Shown piece after piece: positions 7,227-14,119 of a DNA stretch of 16,448 bases. Within the stretch, counting starts at the first letter, position 1; every line of letters starts with the position of its first letter. The notes beneath the pieces are model-generated. The model saw only the letters and a list, made by a program, of their open reading frames with translations. It had not been told where the DNA came from and did no database searches. The DNA lies in NCBI GenBank assembly GCA_017472375.1, contig JAFUQL010000324.1, positions 1 to 16,448 of the forward strand. The letters are read 5' to 3'. Made by a program: the position numbers and the translations under genes. This stretch comes from Oscillospiraceae bacterium. Its GTDB lineage: Bacteria; Bacillota; Clostridia; Oscillospirales; Ruminococcaceae.

Positions 7227-7255
7227 ATTTTATCGCATTCTCTGGCGAAATGCAA
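7227..7255 (-). promoter_or_regulatory. Promoter for the rpe operon
   Basis: On the minus strand TTGCAT (7255-7250) and TAAAAT (7232-7227) are separated by exactly 17 bases, in an A/T-rich island between the kinase terminator and rpe. The -10 matches consensus in five of six positions. Transcription would begin about 110 bases before the rpe ATG. Confidence 0.6.
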
Positions 7256-7317
7256 ACCGCCGGCAGCTTTTGGGCGTATTTTTCACATATTTTTATGATA
7301 GCACCGGAAAAGGGAAC

Positions 7318-7349
7318 AAAAAAAGGGAACGGTCCCTTGACCGTTCCCT
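7318..7349 (-). terminator. Intrinsic terminator of the two-component operon
   Basis: Minus strand: an 11-bp perfect stem (AGGGAACGGTC, 7349-7339 with 7334-7324), four-base loop, then seven T (7324-7318). It lies 12 bases after the kinase stop codon and closes the response regulator/kinase transcript. Confidence 0.92.
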
Positions 7350-7360
7350 CGGAGGCTGGG

Positions 7361-8809
7361 TCATTTTCCCCGGCTGCGGCGGGGCGGGTCAGCGGGCAGG
7401 GTGAAGCAGAACATACACCACTCGCCCTCCCGGCTGTCGGCCCAGATCTTGCCGCCGGACAGACCCACCAGCACCTTGCAGATGTGCAGGCCCAGGCCGC
7501 TGCCCTTGGCGTTCAGGCCGCGGCTGCGGTCCTCTTTGAAGAACCGGTCGAACACGAAGGGCAAGGCCTCGGGGGCGATGCCCGCGCCGGTGTTCCACAG
7601 GCTGACGGTCACCTCGCCGCCGGCCTTGCGCACCCCAAAGCGGATGGTGCCGCCCTCGGGGGTGAACTTGATGGCGTTGTCCAGCAGGTTGCTGACCACC
7701 TGGTGCACCAGGTCCGGGTCCGCATAGACGAAGGTGCGGTCCGGCACAAGGCCCTCGATCTGGATGCTCCCGTTCTCGATGCGCTGCTCAGCGGCCAGCG
7801 CCGCACCGGTGATGCTCTCCCATACATCATAGCTGCGGGCGTTCACCTTGTACTCGCCGGCCTCCAGCTTGGAGATGTCCAGCATGTTCTGGATCAGGCG
7901 GGTCAGGCGGCCCACTTCGCCGCTCACCACGCCCAGATAGTGCCGGTGCAGCTCGGGGGGGATGGTGCCGTCCATCATGCCGTCCACAAAGCCCTTGATG
8001 CTGGTCATGGGGGTGCGCAGCTCGTGGGCGATGTTGCCCATAAAGTTGGAGCGGGAGGAGTCGATGCTCTCCAGGTTGCTGGCCATGTTGTTGAAGGTAA
8101 GGGCCAGCTGCGCCACCTCGTCGTCCCCCTCCACCGGCACCCGCACCGAGAAATCGCCGCTGCCGAACTTGCGGGCCGCCTCGGCGATGTGGCGCATGGG
8201 GCTGGTGAGCCGGTTGGTGAACACCGCGCTCAGGATGCTGCTGATCAGCAGCATCAGCCCGGCCGACAGCACAAAGGTGCTGAACATATCCGCCACATAG
8301 GCGTTGGTGGCCGATGCGGTGGTGGAGGCCGCGATGTAGCCCCGCACATGGCCGCCCGCATCGGTGAGCATCCGCGCGGCGGTGTAGTATTTTTCGCTGT
8401 AGATGCCGCCCAGCGTGTCGGTGGTGAAGCAGGTCTCGCCGCCGGCGGCCTTGTCCAGCAGTTCCGCGGGCAGGGTCTTGCCGGATGCGCCGGGCGCGCC
8501 CACCGCCAGCAGGATGCGCCCATCGGCGTCCGCCATCAGCAGGGTGCTGGCGCTGGTGTCGCCGATCAGCTCCAGCCGCTCGCCCATCTCGTCCAGTTCA
8601 TCCGTATCCAGGCGGGGCAGCGGCTCGTCCGGCTCCAGCCGGCTGACCTGCCGCGCCGCCACCTCCACCACACTGGTCAGCGCCTCCTGCCGCTCGTCCA
8701 CAAAGTAGCTCACCGACAGGTACATCTGGACCAGGCCCATCACCAGAATGCCGGCGATGAGCAGCACCGCCGTGGCGGTGAAATACATATTGCTGATGCT
8801 TTTGCGCAT
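7361..8809 (-). CDS. HAMP-domain sensor histidine kinase
   Basis: A 482-residue membrane sensor kinase. The order is: TM helix 1 (about 11-31), extracytoplasmic sensor region (about 32-175, without an obvious known ligand motif), TM helix 2 (176-197), HAMP linker (about 198-248), HisKA dimerisation domain with phospho-acceptor His262 in NIAHELRTP, and the HATPase domain with N box NLLDNAIKF (374-382), F box FVFDRFFK and G2 box GSGLGLHICK (436-445). The G1 box reads NTGAGI (406-411), with Asn where DxGxG is most common; this variant is tolerated in many Firmicute kinases, so activity is still expected. The gene starts seven bases after the response regulator stop and ends just before a strong terminator, forming a classical regulator-kinase operon. 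The signal sensed cannot be read from the sequence. Confidence 0.95.
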   Translation of the reverse strand: MRKSISNMYFTATAVLLIAGILVMGLVQMYLSVSYFVDERQEALTSVVEVAARQVSRLEPDEPLPRLDTDELDEMGERLELIGDTSASTLLMADADGRILLAVGAPGASGKTLPAELLDKAAGGETCFTTDTLGGIYSEKYYTAARMLTDAGGHVRGYIAASTTASATNAYVADMFSTFVLSAGLMLLISSILSAVFTNRLTSPMRHIAEAARKFGSGDFSVRVPVEGDDEVAQLALTFNNMASNLESIDSSRSNFMGNIAHELRTPMTSIKGFVDGMMDGTIPPELHRHYLGVVSGEVGRLTRLIQNMLDISKLEAGEYKVNARSYDVWESITGAALAAEQRIENGSIQIEGLVPDRTFVYADPDLVHQVVSNLLDNAIKFTPEGGTIRFGVRKAGGEVTVSLWNTGAGIAPEALPFVFDRFFKEDRSRGLNAKGSGLGLHICKVLVGLSGGKIWADSREGEWCMFCFTLPADPPRRSRGK

Positions 8810-8816
8810 AGGCGGC

Positions 8817-9506
8817 TCAGTCCTTCACTTCAAACTTGTAGCCCACGCCCCACACAGTCTTGAGGCTCCACTGGTCGCTGGCATCCTCCAGCTTCTCGCG
8901 CAGGCGCTTGATGTGCACGTCGATGGTGCGGCTGTCGCCGTAATACTCATAGCCCCAGATCTCATCCAGCAGGGCATCGCGGGTGAACACCCGGTTGGGG
9001 TGGGCCGCCAGAAAGCTCAGCAGCTCCAGCTCCTTGGGGGGCGCGTCCACCACCTTGCCCTTGACCTTCAGCTCATAGCGGCTCATGTCCACGCTCAGGT
9101 TGTCGTAGCTGATGACCCCGGGAACGGCTTCCTCGCCGCCGGTGCAGCGGCGCAGCACGGCCTTGATGCGGGCCACCACCTCTTTGGAGTCGAAGGGCTT
9201 GACCACATAGTCGTCGGCGCCCAGCTCCAGGCCCAACACCTTGTCGAAGGTCTCGCCCTTGGCAGTGAGCATGATCATGGGGGTGGAGCCCTGCGCCCGG
9301 ATGCGGCGGCAGACCTCCCAGCCGTCCATCTTGGGCATCATCACGTCCAGCAGCACCAGATCGGGGCGGTGCTGGGTGTAGGCAGCCAGCGCGGCTTCGC
9401 CGTCGTGGGCCTGCACCGTCTGGTAGCCCTCCTTTTCCAGATACAGGCGCAGCAGGTCGCAGATGTTCTTGTCGTCGTCCACGATCAGGATCTTTTCATT
9501 GGCCAT
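8817..9506 (-). CDS. OmpR/PhoB-family response regulator
   Basis: A 229-residue DNA-binding response regulator, the partner of the kinase immediately downstream. The receiver domain (1-120) has the acidic pocket DDD (10-12), phospho-acceptor Asp54 in LLDVMMPKMDG, Thr81 and Lys103 in VVKPF. The winged-helix effector (about 130-227) shows the usual SRTIDVHIKRLREKLE recognition segment and a GVGYKFE wing. AAGGA lies eight bases before the ATG at 9506. The upstream region has a perfect TATAAT and a small palindrome that may be an operator. The targets are unknown; self-regulation is common for such pairs but is inference here. Confidence 0.97.
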   Translation of the reverse strand: MANEKILIVDDDKNICDLLRLYLEKEGYQTVQAHDGEAALAAYTQHRPDLVLLDVMMPKMDGWEVCRRIRAQGSTPMIMLTAKGETFDKVLGLELGADDYVVKPFDSKEVVARIKAVLRRCTGGEEAVPGVISYDNLSVDMSRYELKVKGKVVDAPPKELELLSFLAAHPNRVFTRDALLDEIWGYEYYGDSRTIDVHIKRLREKLEDASDQWSLKTVWGVGYKFEVKD

Positions 9507-9575
9507 AGTCGTATTCCTTCCTCTCTATCGCTCCGGCGCGGGGCACACCCGCGCAGACTTCCATTGTATACTCGT

Positions 9576-9604
9576 ATTATAAGGGACATTTATGTCTAAA
9601 AAAA
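9576..9604 (-). promoter_or_regulatory. Probable promoter and palindrome upstream of the response regulator
   Basis: A perfect -10 TATAAT lies at 9581-9576 on the minus strand, about 70 bases before the start codon. No good -35 exists at 16-18 bases: the position holds a T-run (9604-9598). Between them lies GACATTTATGTC (9585-9596), a 12-base inverted repeat. The weak -35 with an adjacent palindrome suggests an activator-dependent promoter, which is inference. Confidence 0.45.
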
Positions 9605-9634
9605 GAAGTCAATGTGGAGGAACTGTTTCCCCTC

Positions 9635-10516
9635 TCAGACGTTTTTCAGCACAAAGCAGGGCAGGGGGGCCGTGTCCGCCCAGTTTGCGAACTCCAGCAC
9701 CAGCACCGTGTATCCGGTCAGGGGCAGGGCGCGCATCCAGCGCAGCACCGCCTCCTTTTCGCCGCTGCCATTGGGCCCGCCGCTGTACAGGCAGGCCGCC
9801 AGCACCCCGCCGGGGCGCAGCGCTTCCAGCGCGGCCTCCAGGGCAGGCAGGCTGGTGGCCTCGGTGCTGAACAGGCTGTGGTCCGCCCCGGGCAGATACC
9901 CGAAGTTGAACACCGCACAGTCCAGGCTGCCCGGCTGCACGTACTCCGCCAGGCGGGCGTGGTCGGCCAGCACCGCCCGGCCGATGCCGCCCAGCCCTGC
10001 GGCGGCAAGGCGGGCATTGGTGTTGTCCACCGCCTGCTGCTGGATGTCCATGGCCAGCACCCGGCCGGAGGGCCCCGCCAGCTCGCACAGGAACTGGGTG
10101 TCGCCGCCGTTGCCGCAGGTGGCGTCCAGGCAGACCGCCCCCGCACCCAGCCGCTGCTTCAAAAACTCGTGGGTCAGGCCCACCGCGCTGGGGGCCGGGG
10201 CCCGTCGGCGCTCCAGCTGCCCATCCCGCACCGCAAACCCGAACCGGGCGGCAAAGGCCAGCGCGCCCTCCCCGCCGGGCAGAGGGGCGGTGTGGAGGCT
10301 GGCCTCACGGCGGTCAAAGCCGCCGGTGCGGCGCAGCACCTGCCGCATCAGGTAGGTACCGTAGCCCCTGCGCCGCCACGCGGGCTCCACCCGGAACCGG
10401 GCGATGTGCGCGCCCTGCGGGCCGGGGGCTGCGAGCAGGCATTCGCCCACCATCTCCCGTTCCTTATAAAGAAGCAGGCACAGCCCCTCGGGCTGCTGCT
10501 GTTCCCGGATGTCCAT
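9635..10516 (-). CDS. GNAT acetyltransferase domain fused to MnmM/YtqB-type tRNA methyltransferase
   Basis: A 293-residue two-domain protein. Residues 1 to about 105 resemble a GNAT N-acetyltransferase, with the acetyl-CoA loop RRRGYG (48-53) after the strand IARFRVEP. Residues about 112-293 are a Rossmann SAM-dependent methyltransferase matching the rRNA_methylase family typified by B. subtilis YtqB, now MnmM: LTHEFLKQRL (114-123), DATCGNGGDT (131-140), AMDIQQQA (155-162) and FNFGYLPG (203-210). MnmM methylates nm5U to mnm5U at tRNA position 34. The start at 10516 is chosen because AAAGGAGG lies nine bases upstream; in-frame codons reaching 10693 lack such a site. The acetyltransferase substrate is unknown. 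It is transcribed divergently from htrA and lies upstream of the two-component operon. Confidence 0.85.
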   Translation of the reverse strand: MDIREQQQPEGLCLLLYKEREMVGECLLAAPGPQGAHIARFRVEPAWRRRGYGTYLMRQVLRRTGGFDRREASLHTAPLPGGEGALAFAARFGFAVRDGQLERRRAPAPSAVGLTHEFLKQRLGAGAVCLDATCGNGGDTQFLCELAGPSGRVLAMDIQQQAVDNTNARLAAAGLGGIGRAVLADHARLAEYVQPGSLDCAVFNFGYLPGADHSLFSTEATSLPALEAALEALRPGGVLAACLYSGGPNGSGEKEAVLRWMRALPLTGYTVLVLEFANWADTAPLPCFVLKNV

Positions 10517-10646
10517 CCGCGTTTCCTCCTTTTGCGCACTGTTTTCCACATCCAGACCCCTCTGCGGTGGAAAATCCCGTTTTTCTTTTCCCATGCGGCC
10601 GCTTTTTATGCCGCTTCTGCGAGTTTTGTGATATACTGTTATCCGT

Positions 10647-10675
10647 ATCATCAATCTACCCTTTGCCGATGTCAA
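10647..10675 (-). promoter_or_regulatory. Promoter for the GNAT-MnmM gene
   Basis: Minus strand: a perfect -35 TTGACA (10675-10670), a 17-base spacer and a -10-like GATGAT (10652-10647, four of six). The transcript would have a leader of about 120 bases before the start at 10516. Confidence 0.55.
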
Positions 10676-10717
10676 AGTCAAGGGCGGCGGCATTCGCCAA
10701 ACTTCACACTTCTTTCA

Positions 10718-10756
10718 CCGGGGACGGAATGCTTTTTCACATTCCCCGGATATAAT
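10718..10756 (+). promoter_or_regulatory. htrA promoter with an overlapping inverted repeat
   Basis: A perfect -10 TATAAT lies at 10751-10756, but no recognisable -35 lies 16-18 bases upstream. Instead CCGGGGA (10718-10724) and TCCCCGG (10743-10749) form an inverted repeat spaced by 18 bases, with a second inner repeat GGAATG/CATTCC (10726-10731, 10740-10745). This covers the -35 region and ends one base before the -10. A regulator binding site is likely; its identity is unknown and it does not match CIRCE or CtsR sites. Confidence 0.55.
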
Positions 10757-10842
10757 ACAAAGCATAGACGGCGCGGCGGCCTCACAGGCCCGGCAGACGG
10801 CACGGCCCCGCCCGCCTTCTGGAACTTGAAAGGATGGTCTTT

Positions 10843-12168
10843 ATGGACAATCAGTGGGAATACGATTACTCCAACCTGAACAGCAGCGGTGCGGCCAGCC
10901 GGCCCGGCGATACCTCCAGCTACTCCACCGATGCAGCCTGCGGCTACACGCCCTCGCAGCCCTACAGCGCCCCCCAGGGCGGCAGCTACACCCCGCCGCC
11001 CAGCCAGCCCGAGCCCCCGGTGTACACCTGGGATGAGCCCCAGCCCCCCAAAAAGAAGAAGGGCGGCGCCAAAAAGGTGCTGCTGAAGGTGCTGAGCCTG
11101 GTGCTGGTGGCAGCCATCGGCTTTGCCGGCGGCTACGCAGGCGCCATGGTGGCCGGCGGCGGCGGCACCCGTGTGGTGTACCAGACGGTGGAGCGCCTGC
11201 CCGCCGAGGGCCAGAGTTCCGGCAGCACCACCGCCGCCCTCGGCCTGACCGACGTGGCCAGCATCGTCTCGCCCAGCGTGGTGGTCATCACCACCGAGGT
11301 CATGACCAGCGCCAACACCTGGTTCGGCGGCCAGTATGTGGAGAGCGGCGCCGGCAGCGGCGTGGTGATGAGCGAGGACGGCTACATCATCACCAATGCC
11401 CATGTGGTCAGCGGCGCCTCCAACGTGAAGGTCACCCTGCACGACGGCACCGAGTATGTGGCCTCCATCATCGGTTCCGACGCCCAGAGCGACATCGCCG
11501 TGGTGAAGATCGACGCCACCGGCCTGACCCCCGCCGTCATGGGCGACAGCGATGCCCTGGCCGTGGGTGAGACCGTGGTGGCCGTGGGCAACCCCCTGGG
11601 CGAACTGGGCGGCACCGTGACCAACGGCATCGTCAACGCCCTGAACCGTGAGATCCTGGTGGGCGACAACAACATGACCCTGATCCAGACCAATGCGGCG
11701 GTCAGCCCCGGCAACAGCGGCGGCGGTCTGTTCAATGCGGCGGGCGAGCTGATCGGCATCGTGAACGCCAAGTCCACCGGCGACTACGCCGAGGGTCTGG
11801 GCTTCGCCATCCCGGTGAACACCGCTCAGCAGGTGGCCACCGACCTGATCGAGCGTGGCTTCGTGTCCGGCCGCCCGGTGCTGGGCGTGACCGTGCTGAC
11901 CATCAGCGACACCCAGACCGCCATGCAGTACGGCGTCAGCAGCCTGGGCGTGTACGTCACCGAGGTGACCCCCGGCGGCCCTGCCGAGCAGGCGGGCATC
12001 CAGGCCGGTGACCGCATCGTCAGCGTGGAAGATCAGCTCATCGAGACCAACAGCGACCTGACCAACCTGATTGCCAGCCACGCCGTGGGCGATGTGCTGA
12101 ACATCCAGATCAGCCGCGGCCGCCAGCTGGTGGCGGTGCAGGCCACCCTGGGCGAGAAGCAGGGCTAA
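10843..12168 (+). CDS. htrA: HtrA/DegP-type membrane-anchored serine protease with PDZ domain
   Basis: A 441-residue envelope protein quality-control protease. A Gln/Pro/Tyr/Ser-rich cytoplasmic N-terminus (1-69) is followed by a lysine cluster, a single membrane helix (about 79-104), an extracytoplasmic trypsin-like domain and one PDZ domain (about 345-430). The catalytic triad is His187 (ITNAHVV), Asp217 (QSDIAVVKI) and Ser292 (GNSGGGLF; most homologues read GNSGGPLF). The start at 10843 is preferred over the ATG at 10834 because AAAGGA precedes it by eight bases and overlaps the earlier ATG. It has its own promoter with an inverted repeat and its own terminator, so it is monocistronic. In Firmicutes such proteases often answer to secretion stress through CssRS-type systems. 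The nearby two-component pair could play that part, but nothing in the sequence proves it. Confidence 0.95.
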   Translation: MDNQWEYDYSNLNSSGAASRPGDTSSYSTDAACGYTPSQPYSAPQGGSYTPPPSQPEPPVYTWDEPQPPKKKKGGAKKVLLKVLSLVLVAAIGFAGGYAGAMVAGGGGTRVVYQTVERLPAEGQSSGSTTAALGLTDVASIVSPSVVVITTEVMTSANTWFGGQYVESGAGSGVVMSEDGYIITNAHVVSGASNVKVTLHDGTEYVASIIGSDAQSDIAVVKIDATGLTPAVMGDSDALAVGETVVAVGNPLGELGGTVTNGIVNALNREILVGDNNMTLIQTNAAVSPGNSGGGLFNAAGELIGIVNAKSTGDYAEGLGFAIPVNTAQQVATDLIERGFVSGRPVLGVTVLTISDTQTAMQYGVSSLGVYVTEVTPGGPAEQAGIQAGDRIVSVEDQLIETNSDLTNLIASHAVGDVLNIQISRGRQLVAVQATLGEKQG

Positions 12169-12180
12169 GAAAGCATCCAC

Positions 12181-12211
12181 AGGGCTCCTCCTTCGGGAGG
12201 GGCCCTTTTTT
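12181..12211 (+). terminator. Intrinsic terminator of htrA
   Basis: An 11-bp stem (12181-12191 with 12196-12206, one G-U pair) with a TTCG tetraloop is followed by six T (12206-12211), 12 bases after the htrA stop. Confidence 0.93.
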
Positions 12212-12242
12212 GTCTGAGTTTTGCCGCCCAGCCGCGAAACGC

Positions 12243-12272
12243 TTGTATATCCCGCCCTCAGACTGTTATGAT
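12243..12272 (+). promoter_or_regulatory. Promoter for the NADAR-like gene
   Basis: TTGTAT (12243-12248) and TATGAT (12267-12272) are 18 bases apart, and the -10 is preceded by TGT, giving an extended -10. It lies 45 bases before the start at 12318. Confidence 0.6.
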
Positions 12273-12317
12273 GGGGAATAAAGAAACAGACCGGCATTGT
12301 CCGGAACGGAGGAGACT

Positions 12318-13982
12318 ATGGCGCACTATCTCTTTGTGGATTCCAAATATGAGGACTATCTGATGCCGCTGGCCGACCGGGCGCAGGGCGAGCGGTTTCT
12401 GGCGGCGCTCCCGGCGGTGTTCGGGAGGGAGGTCACCGGCCTGCTGCTGGAGACCGATCTTTCCGATGACCCGGCCGGGCAGCTGTGCTTTGAGATCCCC
12501 GCCGGCCGCAGGGTGGAGCTGGACCAGGACGGCTTCCGCGGGCTGATGCGGAACGCCGGGCAGGCACGCCTGTGGGACCGGCTGATGATGGAAACGGACG
12601 ACGGCCCCGGCAGCCTGAAGGCCCGCCTTGCGGGCGCGGCGGGAATGCGGCAATATGAAGTGCTGGTTCAGTGGGGCCGGCAGCCCGCCGCGCTGGAATT
12701 CTACAGCGCTGCCGACCGGGCAGAATTCACAGCGCTGTGCGGCGAGCCCGACGACCGCTTCCTCGCAGACGGGATGTGGCTGGGCCCCTTTGATGCGGAG
12801 GATCCGGACGGACTGGCTGCGCAGCTGGAAGATCGGATGGCGGAGCGCATCGGGGATGAGGGATTCTCCCGCTGGCACTTTGCCCTGATGGATCTGTGCC
12901 GGGACCTGCGGGATCCCGACTATGTGGCGCACCTGCCCAAACAGAGCCATCTGGAGCTGGTGCGGCACCGCTGCGCCAACGAGCGCCGCATCCGGTGGCG
13001 GGCCGCCCGGGATGCCATGGAGGAGCGGCTGAGCAAGCCTCTGCCGCCCGAAACGGCGGCGGTGTGGCAGCCCATGGAGCAGGCCCAGTGGAGCGGCGCT
13101 CTGCGGTATGAGCAGCTGATGGTCCCCATATGGATGTGTGGCTTCGGCTACAGCCCCGTTTCCATGGGCTGGCGCATGGGCGGCGGCGAGGTGTACCGCT
13201 ATCAGTTCTGGGACTGGTATGATGAACTGGAGCAGGCCCAGCAGGAGGAGTTCGATGCACTGTTCCCCCCACCGCCCTTGTGGGACGACATGGGACCGGA
13301 CGGCCTGCCCGACTGGCCGGTGCGCTACACCCGCGCCGGTCTGCTGGCGGCCATGGAGCAGGGCTATGAGCCGGTGTTCCGGCCCATCTTCCACAAGGGC
13401 GCACGGCAGGACGCGCTGAGCCGGCTGGCCTTCAGCGGCTTCAGTCTGGACCCGGAGGCGGGCCCCTCCTTCGACCGGGTGGAGGAATACCTGCGCTTCC
13501 AGAAGCTGACCACCCTGTTTGACCCGGAGCAGGCCGAGCGGCTGGCCGGCCTGCTGACCGATGCGGATGCGGATGCCGACCTGAGCGAGGAGCTGAAGAC
13601 GGCGGAGCAGTTCGACCCGGAGGTCTGGTCGAGGCTGGTGTATGCCGCGGCAGCCTACGGCGTCTTTCTGGCCTGCGAGGCCGATCCCGACCTGATGCAG
13701 ACCCTGCTGGACACCGGGGATGCGGTGCTGGTGTCGGTGATGGACGAGGACCCGGCGCTGGGCACCGGCCGGCCGGAGGATGCCCCTCTGCCCCGGCAGT
13801 ATGTGGACGTGGACGGCGAAGCGGTGACCGACTGGCACACCCCCGCCGGCTGGATGGGCGAGAACCGCTACGGCTTTGCCCTGATGGAGGCCCGCGACCG
13901 TTTGCGGGCCGTCTACGGCAACCGGGATCTGCTGGAGCGGGTGCCGGACGAGCGCCCCGAAGACGAGGACGATGAGGACTGA
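12318..13982 (+). CDS. Large protein with divergent C-terminal NADAR (YbiA-like) domain
   Basis: A 554-residue acidic protein without signal or membrane segments. Residues 1 to about 360 are unrecognised: tryptophan- and aromatic-rich, mixed alpha/beta. Residues about 365-532 follow the NADAR pattern in order: LSRLAFSGFSLD (367-378), FDRVEEYLRFQK (385-396; family SVEQYMMAQK), FDPEVW (432-437), DPDLMQTLLDTGDAVLV (456-472; family NPELRELLLATG), DEDPALGTG (476-484; family YDRIWGIG) and GENRYGFALMEARDRL (514-529; family GKNRLGYLLMELREQL). Glu389 and Lys396 are kept, but the family Trp before GxG is Leu481 and the VEAS glutamate is Ser473. NADAR enzymes act on ADP-ribosyl or ribosylamino substrates. 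A short GATGCG repeat encodes DADADAD (415-421). The ATG at 12318 has GGAGG five bases upstream. The gene is monocistronic, between its own promoter and terminator. The domain call is by eye. Confidence 0.65.
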   Translation: MAHYLFVDSKYEDYLMPLADRAQGERFLAALPAVFGREVTGLLLETDLSDDPAGQLCFEIPAGRRVELDQDGFRGLMRNAGQARLWDRLMMETDDGPGSLKARLAGAAGMRQYEVLVQWGRQPAALEFYSAADRAEFTALCGEPDDRFLADGMWLGPFDAEDPDGLAAQLEDRMAERIGDEGFSRWHFALMDLCRDLRDPDYVAHLPKQSHLELVRHRCANERRIRWRAARDAMEERLSKPLPPETAAVWQPMEQAQWSGALRYEQLMVPIWMCGFGYSPVSMGWRMGGGEVYRYQFWDWYDELEQAQQEEFDALFPPPPLWDDMGPDGLPDWPVRYTRAGLLAAMEQGYEPVFRPIFHKGARQDALSRLAFSGFSLDPEAGPSFDRVEEYLRFQKLTTLFDPEQAERLAGLLTDADADADLSEELKTAEQFDPEVWSRLVYAAAAYGVFLACEADPDLMQTLLDTGDAVLVSVMDEDPALGTGRPEDAPLPRQYVDVDGEAVTDWHTPAGWMGENRYGFALMEARDRLRAVYGNRDLLERVPDERPEDEDDED

Positions 13983-13993
13983 AAACCCTCCGC

Positions 13994-14033
13994 AAGGCGG
14001 GGCTTTTTCCCACGGGAAAAGGCCCCGCCTTTT
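13994..14033 (+). terminator. Intrinsic terminator of the NADAR-like gene
   Basis: Bases 13994-14011 pair with 14014-14031 over 18 positions with one G-U mismatch (AAGGCGGGGC... / ...GCCCCGCCTT), ending in TTTTATT. The stem starts 12 bases after the stop codon. Confidence 0.93.
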
Positions 14034-14034
14034 A

Positions 14035-14063
14035 TTGCAGAGGTGTGATTTATGGGGTATAAT
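14035..14063 (+). promoter_or_regulatory. Promoter for the rsmI operon
   Basis: TTGCAG (14035-14040) and a perfect TATAAT (14058-14063) are exactly 17 bases apart. It directly follows the terminator of the previous gene and lies 57 bases before the rsmI ATG. Confidence 0.7.
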
Positions 14064-14119
14064 GTCAGGTACGGATATTCTGCGCGGCACCCCCGCGCCC
14101 CCGAAAGGAGACCCTGCCC

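Larger units (their letters stand above)
10517..10842. other. Divergent intergenic region between the GNAT-MnmM gene and htrA
   Basis: A 326-base gene-free stretch that is markedly richer in A and T than its flanks. It holds one promoter in each direction (10647-10675 minus, 10751-10756 plus), an inverted repeat against the htrA -10, and a small GCGGC/GCCGC hairpin (10595-10614) in the leader of the GNAT-MnmM gene. No RNA gene or convincing small ORF was seen. Confidence 0.7.

Noticed and set aside
7250..8863. 537-codon plus-strand open frame opposite the sensor kinase
   Set aside because: Shadow of the kinase; it also runs through the kinase terminator, and the sequence is His/Gln/Gly-rich without motifs.
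9598..9637. T7 run after the GNAT-MnmM gene as its terminator
   Set aside because: On the minus strand the only preceding hairpin is short and imperfect (GGAA/TTCC core) and lies about 12 bases from the T-run, so it is not convincing.
10669..10687. GTCAAAGTCAA direct repeat as a possible CtsR heat-shock operator near htrA
   Set aside because: CtsR sites need heptamers separated by about three bases; here the units abut, and the TTGACA on the other strand explains part of the match.
10678..12297. 539-codon minus-strand open frame opposite htrA
   Set aside because: Shadow frame covering both the htrA promoter and its terminator; htrA itself has a complete catalytic triad.
13560..13580. GATGCG tandem repeat as a phase-variable tract
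   Set aside because: Only about three imperfect hexamer units, in frame, encoding Asp-Ala; a length change would not shift the frame.
12258..14090. 610-codon minus-strand open frame opposite the NADAR-like gene
   Set aside because: The plus-strand gene has a promoter, GGAGG site, terminator and domain matches; the antisense frame has none.
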